64,000 bases of DNA from Symsagittifera roscoffensis. Lineage: Eukaryota > Xenacoelomorpha > Acoela > Convolutidae. How positions within the stretch are numbered: the first letter of the stretch is position 1; each line of letters begins with the position of its first letter. Where the stretch lies: positions 41,047,831-41,111,830 of the forward strand of contig NC_087070.1 in the NCBI RefSeq assembly GCF_963678635.1, written 5' to 3'. The notes beneath the pieces were generated by a model. It ran no database searches and was not told the origin of the DNA. It saw only the letters and a program-made list of their open reading frames with translations. Positions 9,801 to 17,520 of this stretch are shown piece after piece. Position numbers and translations under genes: made by a program.

Positions 9801-12800
9801 TATCCAGGGGGCTGCGAACCTCTACTCTTTTTCGCTTGCGTCGTCCACGAATTTACCTTCCTCTCGCTGATGTGGAAGTAGACTGCCGCCGTGTAGCCGA
9901 TGAACAGGGGATCCCAGCCATCCGTGAAATGCCTCTGCGTTTCCTCCGTCATCATCTTCGCCATTATGGAGGGAACCACCAAGGGGCTATTCATTCCCAA
10001 GGTCATCCTCCTGACTGTCGGGAACTCAGGCATGGTGGCTGGTAGGATTTCTTTCTCCATTATGGCCTCCAGCTCCCTCTTGACTAGTGCAAAGCACTCC
10101 TTCCAGGCGGGGATTCTCAAGACTTCTCGTCCGTTGGCCGTCAATGGGTTTAGGTTCCAAAACTTTGGATACATTTCAATGGGGCCCTCTCGCTTGCCTC
10201 CCATTCTGCATTGCATTTGTCCCCTGAAGTTGCACACCATCATCTCAGCATCTTTCACTTTTCCGAAGAGTACCGTGTTGCTCATACGCGCCCTGAGCAC
10301 CTCCTGCTGACACCAATTCAGCGCTGTACCATCCAGTACGCTGATGAGACTCAAGTGCGTCACCGAGTGACGATACGTTATCACCAGGGGATCTGGAAAC
10401 GCGTACGTCACTGCTGGACCATAGATGCAGGTCACCGCCTCCTCTAGACCCCGGATTATCCCCATTGGGTCCGACCTCATTGCCAGGCACAGGTCCGTCA
10501 ACAGAGGCATCCCTCTGTTCGCCTTCTCCCATTCTTCTCTCGAGGTTGGGTTCTCATCTTCACCCGTCATGTATCGATTCTGCATCATGAGGTATTGCAC
10601 CAGCAGTGTCTTCAACCCTGCGGCACACTTGTAGGAGCTGGTTTCAATGCTCGTGTGGACTCTCCCCATAGACAGAGGTTCTCCATATTCCATTAACCGA
10701 TGAAACGATACCAATTCCCCATGGGTCAAGAGTACTAGTGCCAGATACCCATCAACTCGAAGTGTCTCCACTCCTCGACTAAACATGTATGCTGGGCCCA
10801 TGTTGAACAAGTATCTGGGGTAAACCAAATACAGGGCCAAGAGCAGGCTGATGGACATGCCCAGTATCTCCTGTACGAAGGCTCCGAAGATAGTCGCCGT
10901 GGTGCCGAACACTCCTGCCAAGAATTCTCTCTCCCAGCAAGGACTCAAGAACTTGAGAATCTCGTAATCTCTCCTAGTCTTCAATTCGCCGTTGGCGTGC
11001 TCTCTCCAAAATCCTCCAATCGTCACTTCATTGGCGGCCGAGACAAATCTAACCACCGTCATGTCTCTCGTTTCAGCTAGCTCCAGTTGCTTCTCTAGAA
11101 AACTCCAGATTTGTTTCACGAGGAGTGGTGCTTCCTCCCTCGTCTTATTCGTGACGTTCTCCAGCCTTGGTGTCAGGAATGGCCACCAGCCATTCTCTTG
11201 AGTCAAGCGATATTTCATCGATTCTAACTGTTTCTCCGTCTCGACCACATTTCTTCTCTCGTTGCTGGGACCTCTAGTCCTGCTGGTGGAATTTGCGACT
11301 TTCACATCCATACTCCGGAACCACAGGCTGGCCGTCAACTGGTTTATCGCCGGGTGGTCGTCCCCGATGACTGGGCTGAACTTGAGTTGTCTAGCAAAGT
11401 TCGATATCTCTAGCAAGAGTACCTCATCCAATACAATCAGGACGTCGGCCAGTCCGTAAAAGCCCCTCAGTGCATGAGATATGTCAGCCCATGCGGCAGG
11501 CAATTCTGATTTGTAAAGCCTCAAGTTCAATGGCTCCAGCTCTCGATTGGGGGCTGCCATCAGAATCCGCCATTCACTCCCTTCTGCTATCAGGATCAAG
11601 ACCGCGTACACGAATTGTAGGGCGGGTGGCATACTTGCGTATCCCGGGGATGTGGTAAACACCACCTTCGTCTTGGACCCAAATCTCGAGGCTACGTTCT
11701 CTTGTACCTCATTCATCGCCGCAAATAACGCCTGAATAGCCTCCCATATCTTCTTTGATGTCGGAATCTCCTTGCCCTTCAGTTGCTCAAGAAGTCCCAT
11801 CGCGTGCAGGTGATCATTCATTCCTGCAAACATTAGCAGCTCAGGTTCACAGGGCATCTCCGACTTTATTGCCACCACTAGAGTCAACATCTGGTTCAAT
11901 TCGGCTCCTGGCAAGGAGTATACCAGAGTCTCCGGCCAGAACAACTTGGGAGACGTTCCTTCGAAGTCCGATCCCGCCACAATGACTACTCTTGCAGCAG
12001 CTGGATCTGCTCTATCATAAACTGCCAGAGTTTTGGCCAGTTGGGTGCCACCACAGGGCTTCCCGTACCTGGGATCTTCTGCCAACTTCGGACCTTCGTA
12101 AGCGGCATCAGGCAATTCCATTCCCCCCGGATTGAGTAGCTTGTCTACCACCTTCAACTGCGCCGGTGTTGCCAACCTGATCCTAGCGATGCCAGTTCGG
12201 TGCTTGGGAGGTTCTGTTATAAGTCCAGGACCCCCCAACAGTTTGAGAGGCCTGTAGTTAATGGGTCCCATGATCGTTTTTGTGGGAATTCCAGTCAGGT
12301 CTGTGGTCTCCATTAACTTCGCTCTCGAGAAGTGCGCTTCGTGAGCTTTCAACCAGTCTATGCAATGATGTCTATTCAGATCCTCGTGCGACACTCGTTC
12401 GATCCCCAGGGTTTCCGCCAACTCTCGTCTGCATTCCAAACTCTCTAGATCCAGTTCCTTCACCTTCTCAGGATATCTCAAGCGGGCAGTCTCCATAGAC
12501 TTCTTTTCTCTCTTGCCATCTGCCACCACCACAGAGGACATCGCCGAGCCCGGAGGTGTTGATGACTCTACCTCCTCCGACTCCATTGGCGTGGCACTCT
12601 GCAATCGGGTCTGATTGCTCCTTGAACTGTCTCTAGTATCAACTCTCGCTCCCAAGCGACCAGCCAAGGCCCTCGAGGCAAGGAATGGTGGGTTGGGAGG
12701 TGGTCCTAAAGTGAATTGGGCTGTCTCCAGCAGGTCCGCCTCTAGCGTGTTAATGTGTTCCTGGAAGACGTCGTTCAGCCACTCCGCTCCCCTTGGCCTA

Positions 12801-14539
12801 TCGAAATGGATTCCATCTTTTGAGGTGTCTTCAGGGAATCCCTTTTTCTCCATACGTTCTGCTATGTCCAACAGCCTGAGAGGAAGCACACTCTTCCGGT
12901 GTATGTCTCGGATCATCTTGTTCAGGCTCCGCACCTTCTGGTTCATCTCTAGGGCGTGCTGATCAAACATCATGTTGTAGGGGACCGTGCATACCGTCAG
13001 CAGGATGGGGTCCATCTGGATCCTCAGTTCCTCAAGAAGGCAGCTCATCTTGTCGCACAGCCTCGCTACTTTCCTCGCTTCTCCCCTTGATACGTCGTTG
13101 GTCCCAACCATCAGGGTCACTGTGTAAACTTTGGTCATCCCTAGCATGTCCAGGGTTGCCAACATCTGTGGCGTGGCAGCTCCAGCGAAACTCAAGACTC
13201 CTGTCTGCCAATGGGACCGTATCTGGGTCAACACCCGCACCAGGCTATCCCCTATAATTAGGTGAACTGCACCCTCTGGCACACGAGGTGGCGCTAGATA
13301 CTCCACCCAGGCTGCGTCATGGAAGCAGTCCCTCCTGGCTCCCTGTTCCGCACTCCAGTCCAGCCGATTGTGCCTGTGGTAGTTCCCTTCTGTATTCTTC
13401 TTATAGCTTGCGATCACGACATTCCTGACCGGCTGTTCCCTCCAAGTTGGGGGAAGCTCTGGCCTTGTCGATCTTTCACGACTCTGCTGTTGCAATTTCT
13501 CGCCTAGCTCCTTCAGGCGCGATGAGGCGCCACTCACCTGACTGCCACTCGAGGTCGAGGTTGGGGTATATCCTGGTAACACCACATCCATCAGAGGACG
13601 TACAGGTTGTGTCTCTAGGTTGCGCAAGGAAGGCGTCACGTCATTCGGTATCCAGACCTCTAACCCTTCGCCCATGTGTTCTCTGGCCTCGCGGTCAAGG
13701 TTGAACCGTCCTCTAGCCCTGGGAGCTTCATCCACCTCCATGCGCGACTCTGGCCTCGAGCTGGTCACCACTCGTTCGTTTGACCTGGCTCCCTTCTGTG
13801 CGTCAAGCTCGCGTTGTCGCTGTTCTATCCTTTCCAACTCCGACTTCAGTTGATCACGATTTGCGACGTTCTCCCGCACCCTCAGCTCCTGCTGATGTTC
13901 AGCCCTTAGCATCTCAAGTAATTTCGACGTCTGATCTCGCTCGTCGACTGCCTGGTCTCTCTCCAGCTGAAGCTTCTCCCTGTCCAGCTTCGCCTGATCC
14001 CGATCGAGGTTCGCTTTATTCCTCTCCTTCAGCGCCTTCTCGAGCTCTTTCTTTAGAACCCCCAGATCCGGATATGCCTCTGTCGTCTGTTGCGCTCGCG
14101 ACATCGACGGCACCTTACTCGAGCTCTGGCCTGTGGATCTTGCTGTTGGTCTCGTCGGTAGCGGAAACTCTCCTGCGCCGTGTTCGGTGTTGTTACTCAG
14201 GCCAGGATTTCTTGCCAAGTCAAAGCCCCTTACTCCTCCATCCGCATTCCAAGATAACCATCTGGTCTGTTCTCGATTTGATATGCCCTCGGTGGTGTAG
14301 CCGACCATCAAGACAGCCTCCGTCGCAGACTCCCTGCACTCACCCTGGTCCTCCAACTGGAGGATCGCATTCAGCATCACCGCCATTCTCTCGTCTATCT
14401 GGGTGTAGTCCAGGTCCCTCAAGCGTCTGTACAGCTCGTCAAGAGTGGGCTTCTTCAGAGCCGCGGGCACGGAGTTCCAGAATCGGTCTGCCATTTTTGC
14501 AACTTCGGGATGTATATAGGTAGATGTTAACCAGCTCAA
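6884..14539 (-). CDS. Giant 2551-aa accessory ORF (ORF3) with SGNH/GDSL hydrolase domain
   Basis: This ORF sits where env or accessory genes lie in Gypsy elements, downstream of integrase. Residues ~155-245 are a highly charged heptad-like coiled coil (repeats of LDRDQAKLDREKLQLERD type). Residues ~425-590 form an SGNH hydrolase-like module: block I GDSLVRV with the nucleophile serine (~430), block III VGTNDVSRGEA (~480) and block V DGIHFDR with the Asp/His pair (~578). Residues ~850-1065 show a weaker second set (AGSD, GMNDH, GDDHP). Beyond that are long regions without a recognised family, with hydrophobic patches (SISLLLALYLVYP) but no clear signal peptide. Residues ~1600-1950 are acidic, Pro/Ser-rich and probably disordered. 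The SGNH family includes esterases, lipases and acetyl-hydrolases; the substrate here is unknown. A splice acceptor motif lies 168 bases upstream of the ATG, suggesting expression from a spliced RNA. Confidence 0.85.
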   Translation of the reverse strand: MSWLTSTYIHPEVAKMADRFWNSVPAALKKPTLDELYRRLRDLDYTQIDERMAVMLNAILQLEDQGECRESATEAVLMVGYTTEGISNREQTRWLSWNADGGVRGFDLARNPGLSNNTEHGAGEFPLPTRPTARSTGQSSSKVPSMSRAQQTTEAYPDLGVLKKELEKALKERNKANLDRDQAKLDREKLQLERDQAVDERDQTSKLLEMLRAEHQQELRVRENVANRDQLKSELERIEQRQRELDAQKGARSNERVVTSSRPESRMEVDEAPRARGRFNLDREAREHMGEGLEVWIPNDVTPSLRNLETQPVRPLMDVVLPGYTPTSTSSGSQVSGASSRLKELGEKLQQQSRERSTRPELPPTWREQPVRNVVIASYKKNTEGNYHRHNRLDWSAEQGARRDCFHDAAWVEYLAPPRVPEGAVHLIIGDSLVRVLTQIRSHWQTGVLSFAGAATPQMLATLDMLGMTKVYTVTLMVGTNDVSRGEARKVARLCDKMSCLLEELRIQMDPILLTVCTVPYNMMFDQHALEMNQKVRSLNKMIRDIHRKSVLPLRLLDIAERMEKKGFPEDTSKDGIHFDRPRGAEWLNDVFQEHINTLEADLLETAQFTLGPPPNPPFLASRALAGRLGARVDTRDSSRSNQTRLQSATPMESEEVESSTPPGSAMSSVVVADGKREKKSMETARLRYPEKVKELDLESLECRRELAETLGIERVSHEDLNRHHCIDWLKAHEAHFSRAKLMETTDLTGIPTKTIMGPINYRPLKLLGGPGLITEPPKHRTGIARIRLATPAQLKVVDKLLNPGGMELPDAAYEGPKLAEDPRYGKPCGGTQLAKTLAVYDRADPAAARVVIVAGSDFEGTSPKLFWPETLVYSLPGAELNQMLTLVVAIKSEMPCEPELLMFAGMNDHLHAMGLLEQLKGKEIPTSKKIWEAIQALFAAMNEVQENVASRFGSKTKVVFTTSPGYASMPPALQFVYAVLILIAEGSEWRILMAAPNRELEPLNLRLYKSELPAAWADISHALRGFYGLADVLIVLDEVLLLEISNFARQLKFSPVIGDDHPAINQLTASLWFRSMDVKVANSTSRTRGPSNERRNVVETEKQLESMKYRLTQENGWWPFLTPRLENVTNKTREEAPLLVKQIWSFLEKQLELAETRDMTVVRFVSAANEVTIGGFWREHANGELKTRRDYEILKFLSPCWEREFLAGVFGTTATIFGAFVQEILGMSISLLLALYLVYPRYLFNMGPAYMFSRGVETLRVDGYLALVLLTHGELVSFHRLMEYGEPLSMGRVHTSIETSSYKCAAGLKTLLVQYLMMQNRYMTGEDENPTSREEWEKANRGMPLLTDLCLAMRSDPMGIIRGLEEAVTCIYGPAVTYAFPDPLVITYRHSVTHLSLISVLDGTALNWCQQEVLRARMSNTVLFGKVKDAEMMVCNFRGQMQCRMGGKREGPIEMYPKFWNLNPLTANGREVLRIPAWKECFALVKRELEAIMEKEILPATMPEFPTVRRMTLGMNSPLVVPSIMAKMMTEETQRHFTDGWDPLFIGYTAAVYFHISERKVNSWTTQAKKSRGSQPPGYEVRKVLRTLEKEGLENMLPIWDDGRMIVMEGHVALVDEMKFATRKYKAPYGLEQVEVTQEGTELDAAGQLHVALTEYKKLDPTTPSPLSVDTPGDKRSGPVEDRFKRILERRRNESEEESMDETLSEVGEDMEVGNTPEPGPSGEELTTQELLKDLSEENWADTATPPLNPSPRKNLELPLAGETFNMGMLLLSSEEREKNTFEGNRDIFLGSLEDDAWQEFLGEFNREVGSETTLDKFKKELWDAVVRFGEPLLIGTGLDEKARKELLNKLVELRNARSKTRKEKCEDSSTLKQKTVDKMVDDIKRDKVGTSNMIKSTNILKARAGGRQELEGVDGEVESMMIATTPSSRDVKTRKRKREVEGWGSPSVDAVSEGNLRETAPIVLARCKTAAYKNSSELRKPLEVEKEIEVSTSSTSEEDFKPQKVNVKRGSTNGQVGEVEIGKEWISKAHQDMGKQVTSDPLERNKTRNTSRTWWVALETLKEMEDCLKKLDSGIARRRRNWATQQKAEVNKIEMASHLKRSWQSLLKDHFEEAMRTSSSAPPLMANPFVRTAGQLMFTWSLVGIELETLTSYDRLKLGSKKLEVYQALMQHVARDNSGLSLARRKDATCFLRWTMSMMSDSTILACHQRASGSKSMEKRVSTIILNVYQSTGIEKEDGSRLSLENHRKLDEVRRFSNKKFEEEHDVHRNLASSEQYSRLSEKGEYQHVSGVMGMAYNPFLDSEAGGAHRNHEVAELLKFWTEKIMEIDAVEKEGPSLGLILEKTPEVISIPRSNKRVEVNMGGGNGLLTTNLGVIWKLLRPSWCPHPHASLIEETTERVRLAPTEDEDLAKLSVLHKLITPQMQEPSERTSDPGSVKKLEPGSCLDSTCGNGEHICDGRSCVRILSFQKEDLVTWFEDITEREKSEVQIIAECYARTTVNIATALGFFSRMCGLQALERLESEHHLVTALSVESWPGVLQVTQKHIRS

Positions 14540-14997
14540 GAATTACCTTACCAACTCAAGTATTACCCAATTCAAGAATTCTCTAGAAATGTTCTCTTGC
14601 AACTACTTGCTGTAGATTCGGATTATCGCGTGTTCAATCAAGATTCTCTCTTTTTGTTTCTCGCTTGAGTGTAGTTGGATTTTCAACTTTGTTTTTCAAA
14701 CTCGATCTGAAAACAGAAAGCTTATTAAAACTTAGCATGTCACGTTCCTAACCTAGGGACCCCCCTTCTACCCATATGGTTAAAATCTTATCATTCTCAT
14801 ATCACTTAAAGCAATTCGATTGGATTTTCCTTTAAGAACATGCAGATTCATTTTATGTTTTAGCACCATCAATTCTTTCTTTTAAAATTCAATTGTCATG
14901 CCAATCACATCTTAAGATCCTTTTACCTGCGCCGCACCCCAGTACCTAACTCAAGACTCCTCCCTCACACCCGACCTGATACCTCCATGTACCCGAC
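14540..14997 (-). other. Non-coding gap between the integrase ORF and ORF3
   Basis: This gap of 458 bases is AT-rich and closed by stops on the sense strand. It separates the integrase ORF from the accessory ORF and contains a candidate splice acceptor. No other feature is visible. Confidence 0.6.
14706..14725 (-). promoter_or_regulatory. Candidate splice acceptor upstream of ORF3
   Basis: On the sense strand a pyrimidine-rich run, CTTTCTGTTTTCAG, precedes ATCGAG, with branch-like TTAATAAG just before it. It lies 168 bases ahead of the ORF3 ATG at 14539. This matches how env-position ORFs are expressed from spliced subgenomic RNAs in retroviruses and Gypsy elements. The matching donor was not located. 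Confidence 0.45.
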
Positions 14998-17520
14998 TCA
15001 GGCGATGCTCAAGTAGTACTTCTTGTGAAGATGCACCATTATCTCTGTTTCTGCAAAGACCACATGTAGGATAGCGTACAATTCCCTCGAGCTCAGTTTG
15101 CCCCTGTTTGGGTCGTACACCGGCATCGAGACCTCCACTATTCCTCTTTCAATCATGAAGTCACGTAGTCTTGTCAGTGCCAATATCACGTGTTCGGGAT
15201 CAATTGTGTTTCTGTCGTTGACTCTCGTTACTAGGAAGCAGAGGTATTTGCCCGGGACCTGTGCCACTGACGGTGGAAGCGCTGCCATGCCTCCCAGTCC
15301 TGGCCTCTGTCTGAACAGAAACTCTACGTTCTGGTACTCTCTTTTGAAGTCAGCCTCCAATCTTGATTTGAAACTCATGTCCGCCGTGATGCAGATCGCG
15401 CTGGTCCTGTTTGACAGGATGAAGTCGCTATCCGTTATCATGATGTTCTCTGAGTATTCATTGGGTATTTCGAATTTCGTTTTGAAATTCCTTCCTATGG
15501 TAGGCTCTGGTTCTTCTTCCTCCAGTTCCAATTCGCTTGTTTCCCTCACTTCCTTGAGCTTCTTTATCATCAAATTTTCGGTGTGGGTAAGTCCTACCCC
15601 CACTCCCCGGACAAAAATATTTATCGACGTCCCCGTCGATGTAGTCGGGTCTGAATTGTCCTTAGGGATGTCCAGTGGCCTGTCTGTTGCTGTCCATCCG
15701 AAAAGAGGGTCCTCTGTCTTCATGTAATTTGCTGCTGATACATCGATTTGCTGAATGCTTTGTCCTTCGCGGCTCTCGTCCTTGACATCACGCATCCACT
15801 CTAGAATCCTCAAGTTCGTGTTCTCCCTCCTTTCTATCTCACTCTGTTCGAGATCCGTCTCCAATTCTGGCGTCGAGTAATCATCCTGCGGATAATGTCC
15901 ACCATCGTCAATGACCTGCCATTCCTCTCCGGCTTCCAGTTCGCCTGCGCTTAGTAGTTCATCGCCCAACTTGTCTGGCTGTATCTTATCGATCAAGAAG
16001 TCATCCCCGTACCTATTGTACCTCATGCCTGTGCGTTTACGATTGCCAGTCCTGGTTTCCGGTGGTGTTGGTCGATCCGGCTCCATCCACTTCGGTACCT
16101 CGTTTTGCTCTGGGTCGTTCCAGTCTTCTTCTACAAATGAACCTGCATCCGACTCCACTTCTATCTTTTCGTTGTCGTCCAAACTCAAGTTCTCATTACC
16201 ATCATTTTTCTCTCTAGTGCCTTTCTCATTCACTTCGCACGCTGGTTCCACCACCAGGTACTCAAGACCTTCCATGTCTTTTGGTAGGCACCAGTCCTCC
16301 GGGGACGGGACATGAGGCTTCAGATTTTCGTAATGTGCTGCTCGCCCTGTACTCAAGCGATAGAACCGTCCTTGTTGATGTACTTCCGTAATCATGAACG
16401 GTCCTCTCCATTTCTTGAGTAGTTTCTTTGTTCCCTTGGGCGGTATGACATTTTGGAAGACCCACACGTATTGGCCCACTTCGTATGGCTTTGCTCTTAG
16501 TATCTTTTCGTCATATTTCTTGCGTTGCCTCATTTGCGCTTGCGCCGTGTTTCTCCGACATAGCTCGTTTAGCTCTTGTTGTCTTTTGATCGCTTCCTTC
16601 ACGTATGCTTGAGGTGACGTCCTCTTCCCCTCGTACTCCGGGTAGAAGAATGTTATAGGCATTGCCCTTTCCCTGCCTGTCAACATCATGAAAGGACTGA
16701 TACCCGTCGTTGAGTGCTGAGTACTATTATAGGCTCCTACTACCTGTGGCAGGTATTTGTCCCAGTCCGTCATGTATCTCGAGCAGTACACCCTGAGCAT
16801 GTTGACCAGTGTCCTGTTCTGTCTCTCTACCAACCCATTGGTCTGTGGATGATAGGTCGTCGAGTGCGCTTGAGCAATGTGTGATCTCTTCATCAATTCT
16901 TTTGTCAAGTCCCCCACAAAAGCCTTGCCGTTGTCCGACTGGAAAGTCATTGGACAACCATACCGCGATATCCAATGCGTTATCAGGTGATCACATGTCT
17001 CCTCTGCCGAGGCTGTCTGGCACGGAACCGCTTCCGCCAACTTGGTGAAGTGATCTATTATAACTAGTATTTGGTTATAACCCGACTCCGTCATGCAGAT
17101 TTTCTGATGGTCTATCTGCACCACTTCATTGAATTCCGAACTCTCGACAGACTTGAGGGGAAACTTCATCTTCCTTGGGTCTTTTACTTGAAGGCATGCT
17201 AGGCAGGCATTCACCCATCTCTCGCAAGCTTTTCTCATTCCCGGCCAATCAAACCTGTGAAGTATCCTTTGTTGTACTTTATCTATCCCCTGGTGGCCCA
17301 TCTGGTCGTGTGATCTGAAAAGCATCTCCGTTTGGTACAATTGTGGTAGTATGATGAGGTTGTGTTTGTGTAATATTTTTTCCTCATCTCTTCTCTTGCA
17401 CGCTACCACCCCTTCAGCTGTGTGATAAAGTAAATCTCTCTTTTCTTTGTAGAACTGGCTCAAGATCTTGTAGCTGTCTTCCTCAAGTTCCCCTTCTCCT
17501 TGACTCCCGAATGGATCCAT
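14998..17520 (-). CDS. Integrase ORF (ORF2, 840 aa) with C-terminal OARD1-like macrodomain
   Basis: This ORF encodes the integrase, which inserts element cDNA into the genome. An HX4H...CX2C zinc-binding N-terminus lies at residues ~70-107 (HDQMGH, CLAC). The catalytic core has D (QIDH, ~136), D (QSDNG, ~195) and E (GLVERQ, ~231) with exactly 35 residues between the last two (DD35E). A GPY/F-type module (KKWRGPFMITEV) lies near residue 373. After an acidic, probably disordered linker (~430-690), residues ~695-840 resemble the OARD1/TARG1 class of macrodomain: AICITADMSF, then YLCFLVTR, then VEVSMPVYDPNRG and a VVFAETEI-type ending. The frame is -1 relative to the upstream ORF, overlapping it by 61 bases. 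The ATG at 17520 may not be used if expression is by frameshift. Confidence 0.9.
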   Translation of the reverse strand: MDPFGSQGEGELEEDSYKILSQFYKEKRDLLYHTAEGVVACKRRDEEKILHKHNLIILPQLYQTEMLFRSHDQMGHQGIDKVQQRILHRFDWPGMRKACERWVNACLACLQVKDPRKMKFPLKSVESSEFNEVVQIDHQKICMTESGYNQILVIIDHFTKLAEAVPCQTASAEETCDHLITHWISRYGCPMTFQSDNGKAFVGDLTKELMKRSHIAQAHSTTYHPQTNGLVERQNRTLVNMLRVYCSRYMTDWDKYLPQVVGAYNSTQHSTTGISPFMMLTGRERAMPITFFYPEYEGKRTSPQAYVKEAIKRQQELNELCRRNTAQAQMRQRKKYDEKILRAKPYEVGQYVWVFQNVIPPKGTKKLLKKWRGPFMITEVHQQGRFYRLSTGRAAHYENLKPHVPSPEDWCLPKDMEGLEYLVVEPACEVNEKGTREKNDGNENLSLDDNEKIEVESDAGSFVEEDWNDPEQNEVPKWMEPDRPTPPETRTGNRKRTGMRYNRYGDDFLIDKIQPDKLGDELLSAGELEAGEEWQVIDDGGHYPQDDYSTPELETDLEQSEIERRENTNLRILEWMRDVKDESREGQSIQQIDVSAANYMKTEDPLFGWTATDRPLDIPKDNSDPTTSTGTSINIFVRGVGVGLTHTENLMIKKLKEVRETSELELEEEEPEPTIGRNFKTKFEIPNEYSENIMITDSDFILSNRTSAICITADMSFKSRLEADFKREYQNVEFLFRQRPGLGGMAALPPSVAQVPGKYLCFLVTRVNDRNTIDPEHVILALTRLRDFMIERGIVEVSMPVYDPNRGKLSSRELYAILHVVFAETEIMVHLHKKYYLSIA
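17460..17520 (-). other. -1 frame overlap between the Gag-RT ORF and the integrase ORF
   Basis: The two ORFs overlap by 61 bases and the downstream ORF is in the -1 frame. Similarity to ordinary Gypsy pol seems to pass from one frame to the other near a four-base homopolymer (17490-17493). I see no perfect X XXY YYZ slippery heptamer. Programmed frameshifting, reinitiation at the overlapping ATG (17520) or a one-base length change in the homopolymer could each explain the arrangement. Confidence 0.75.
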
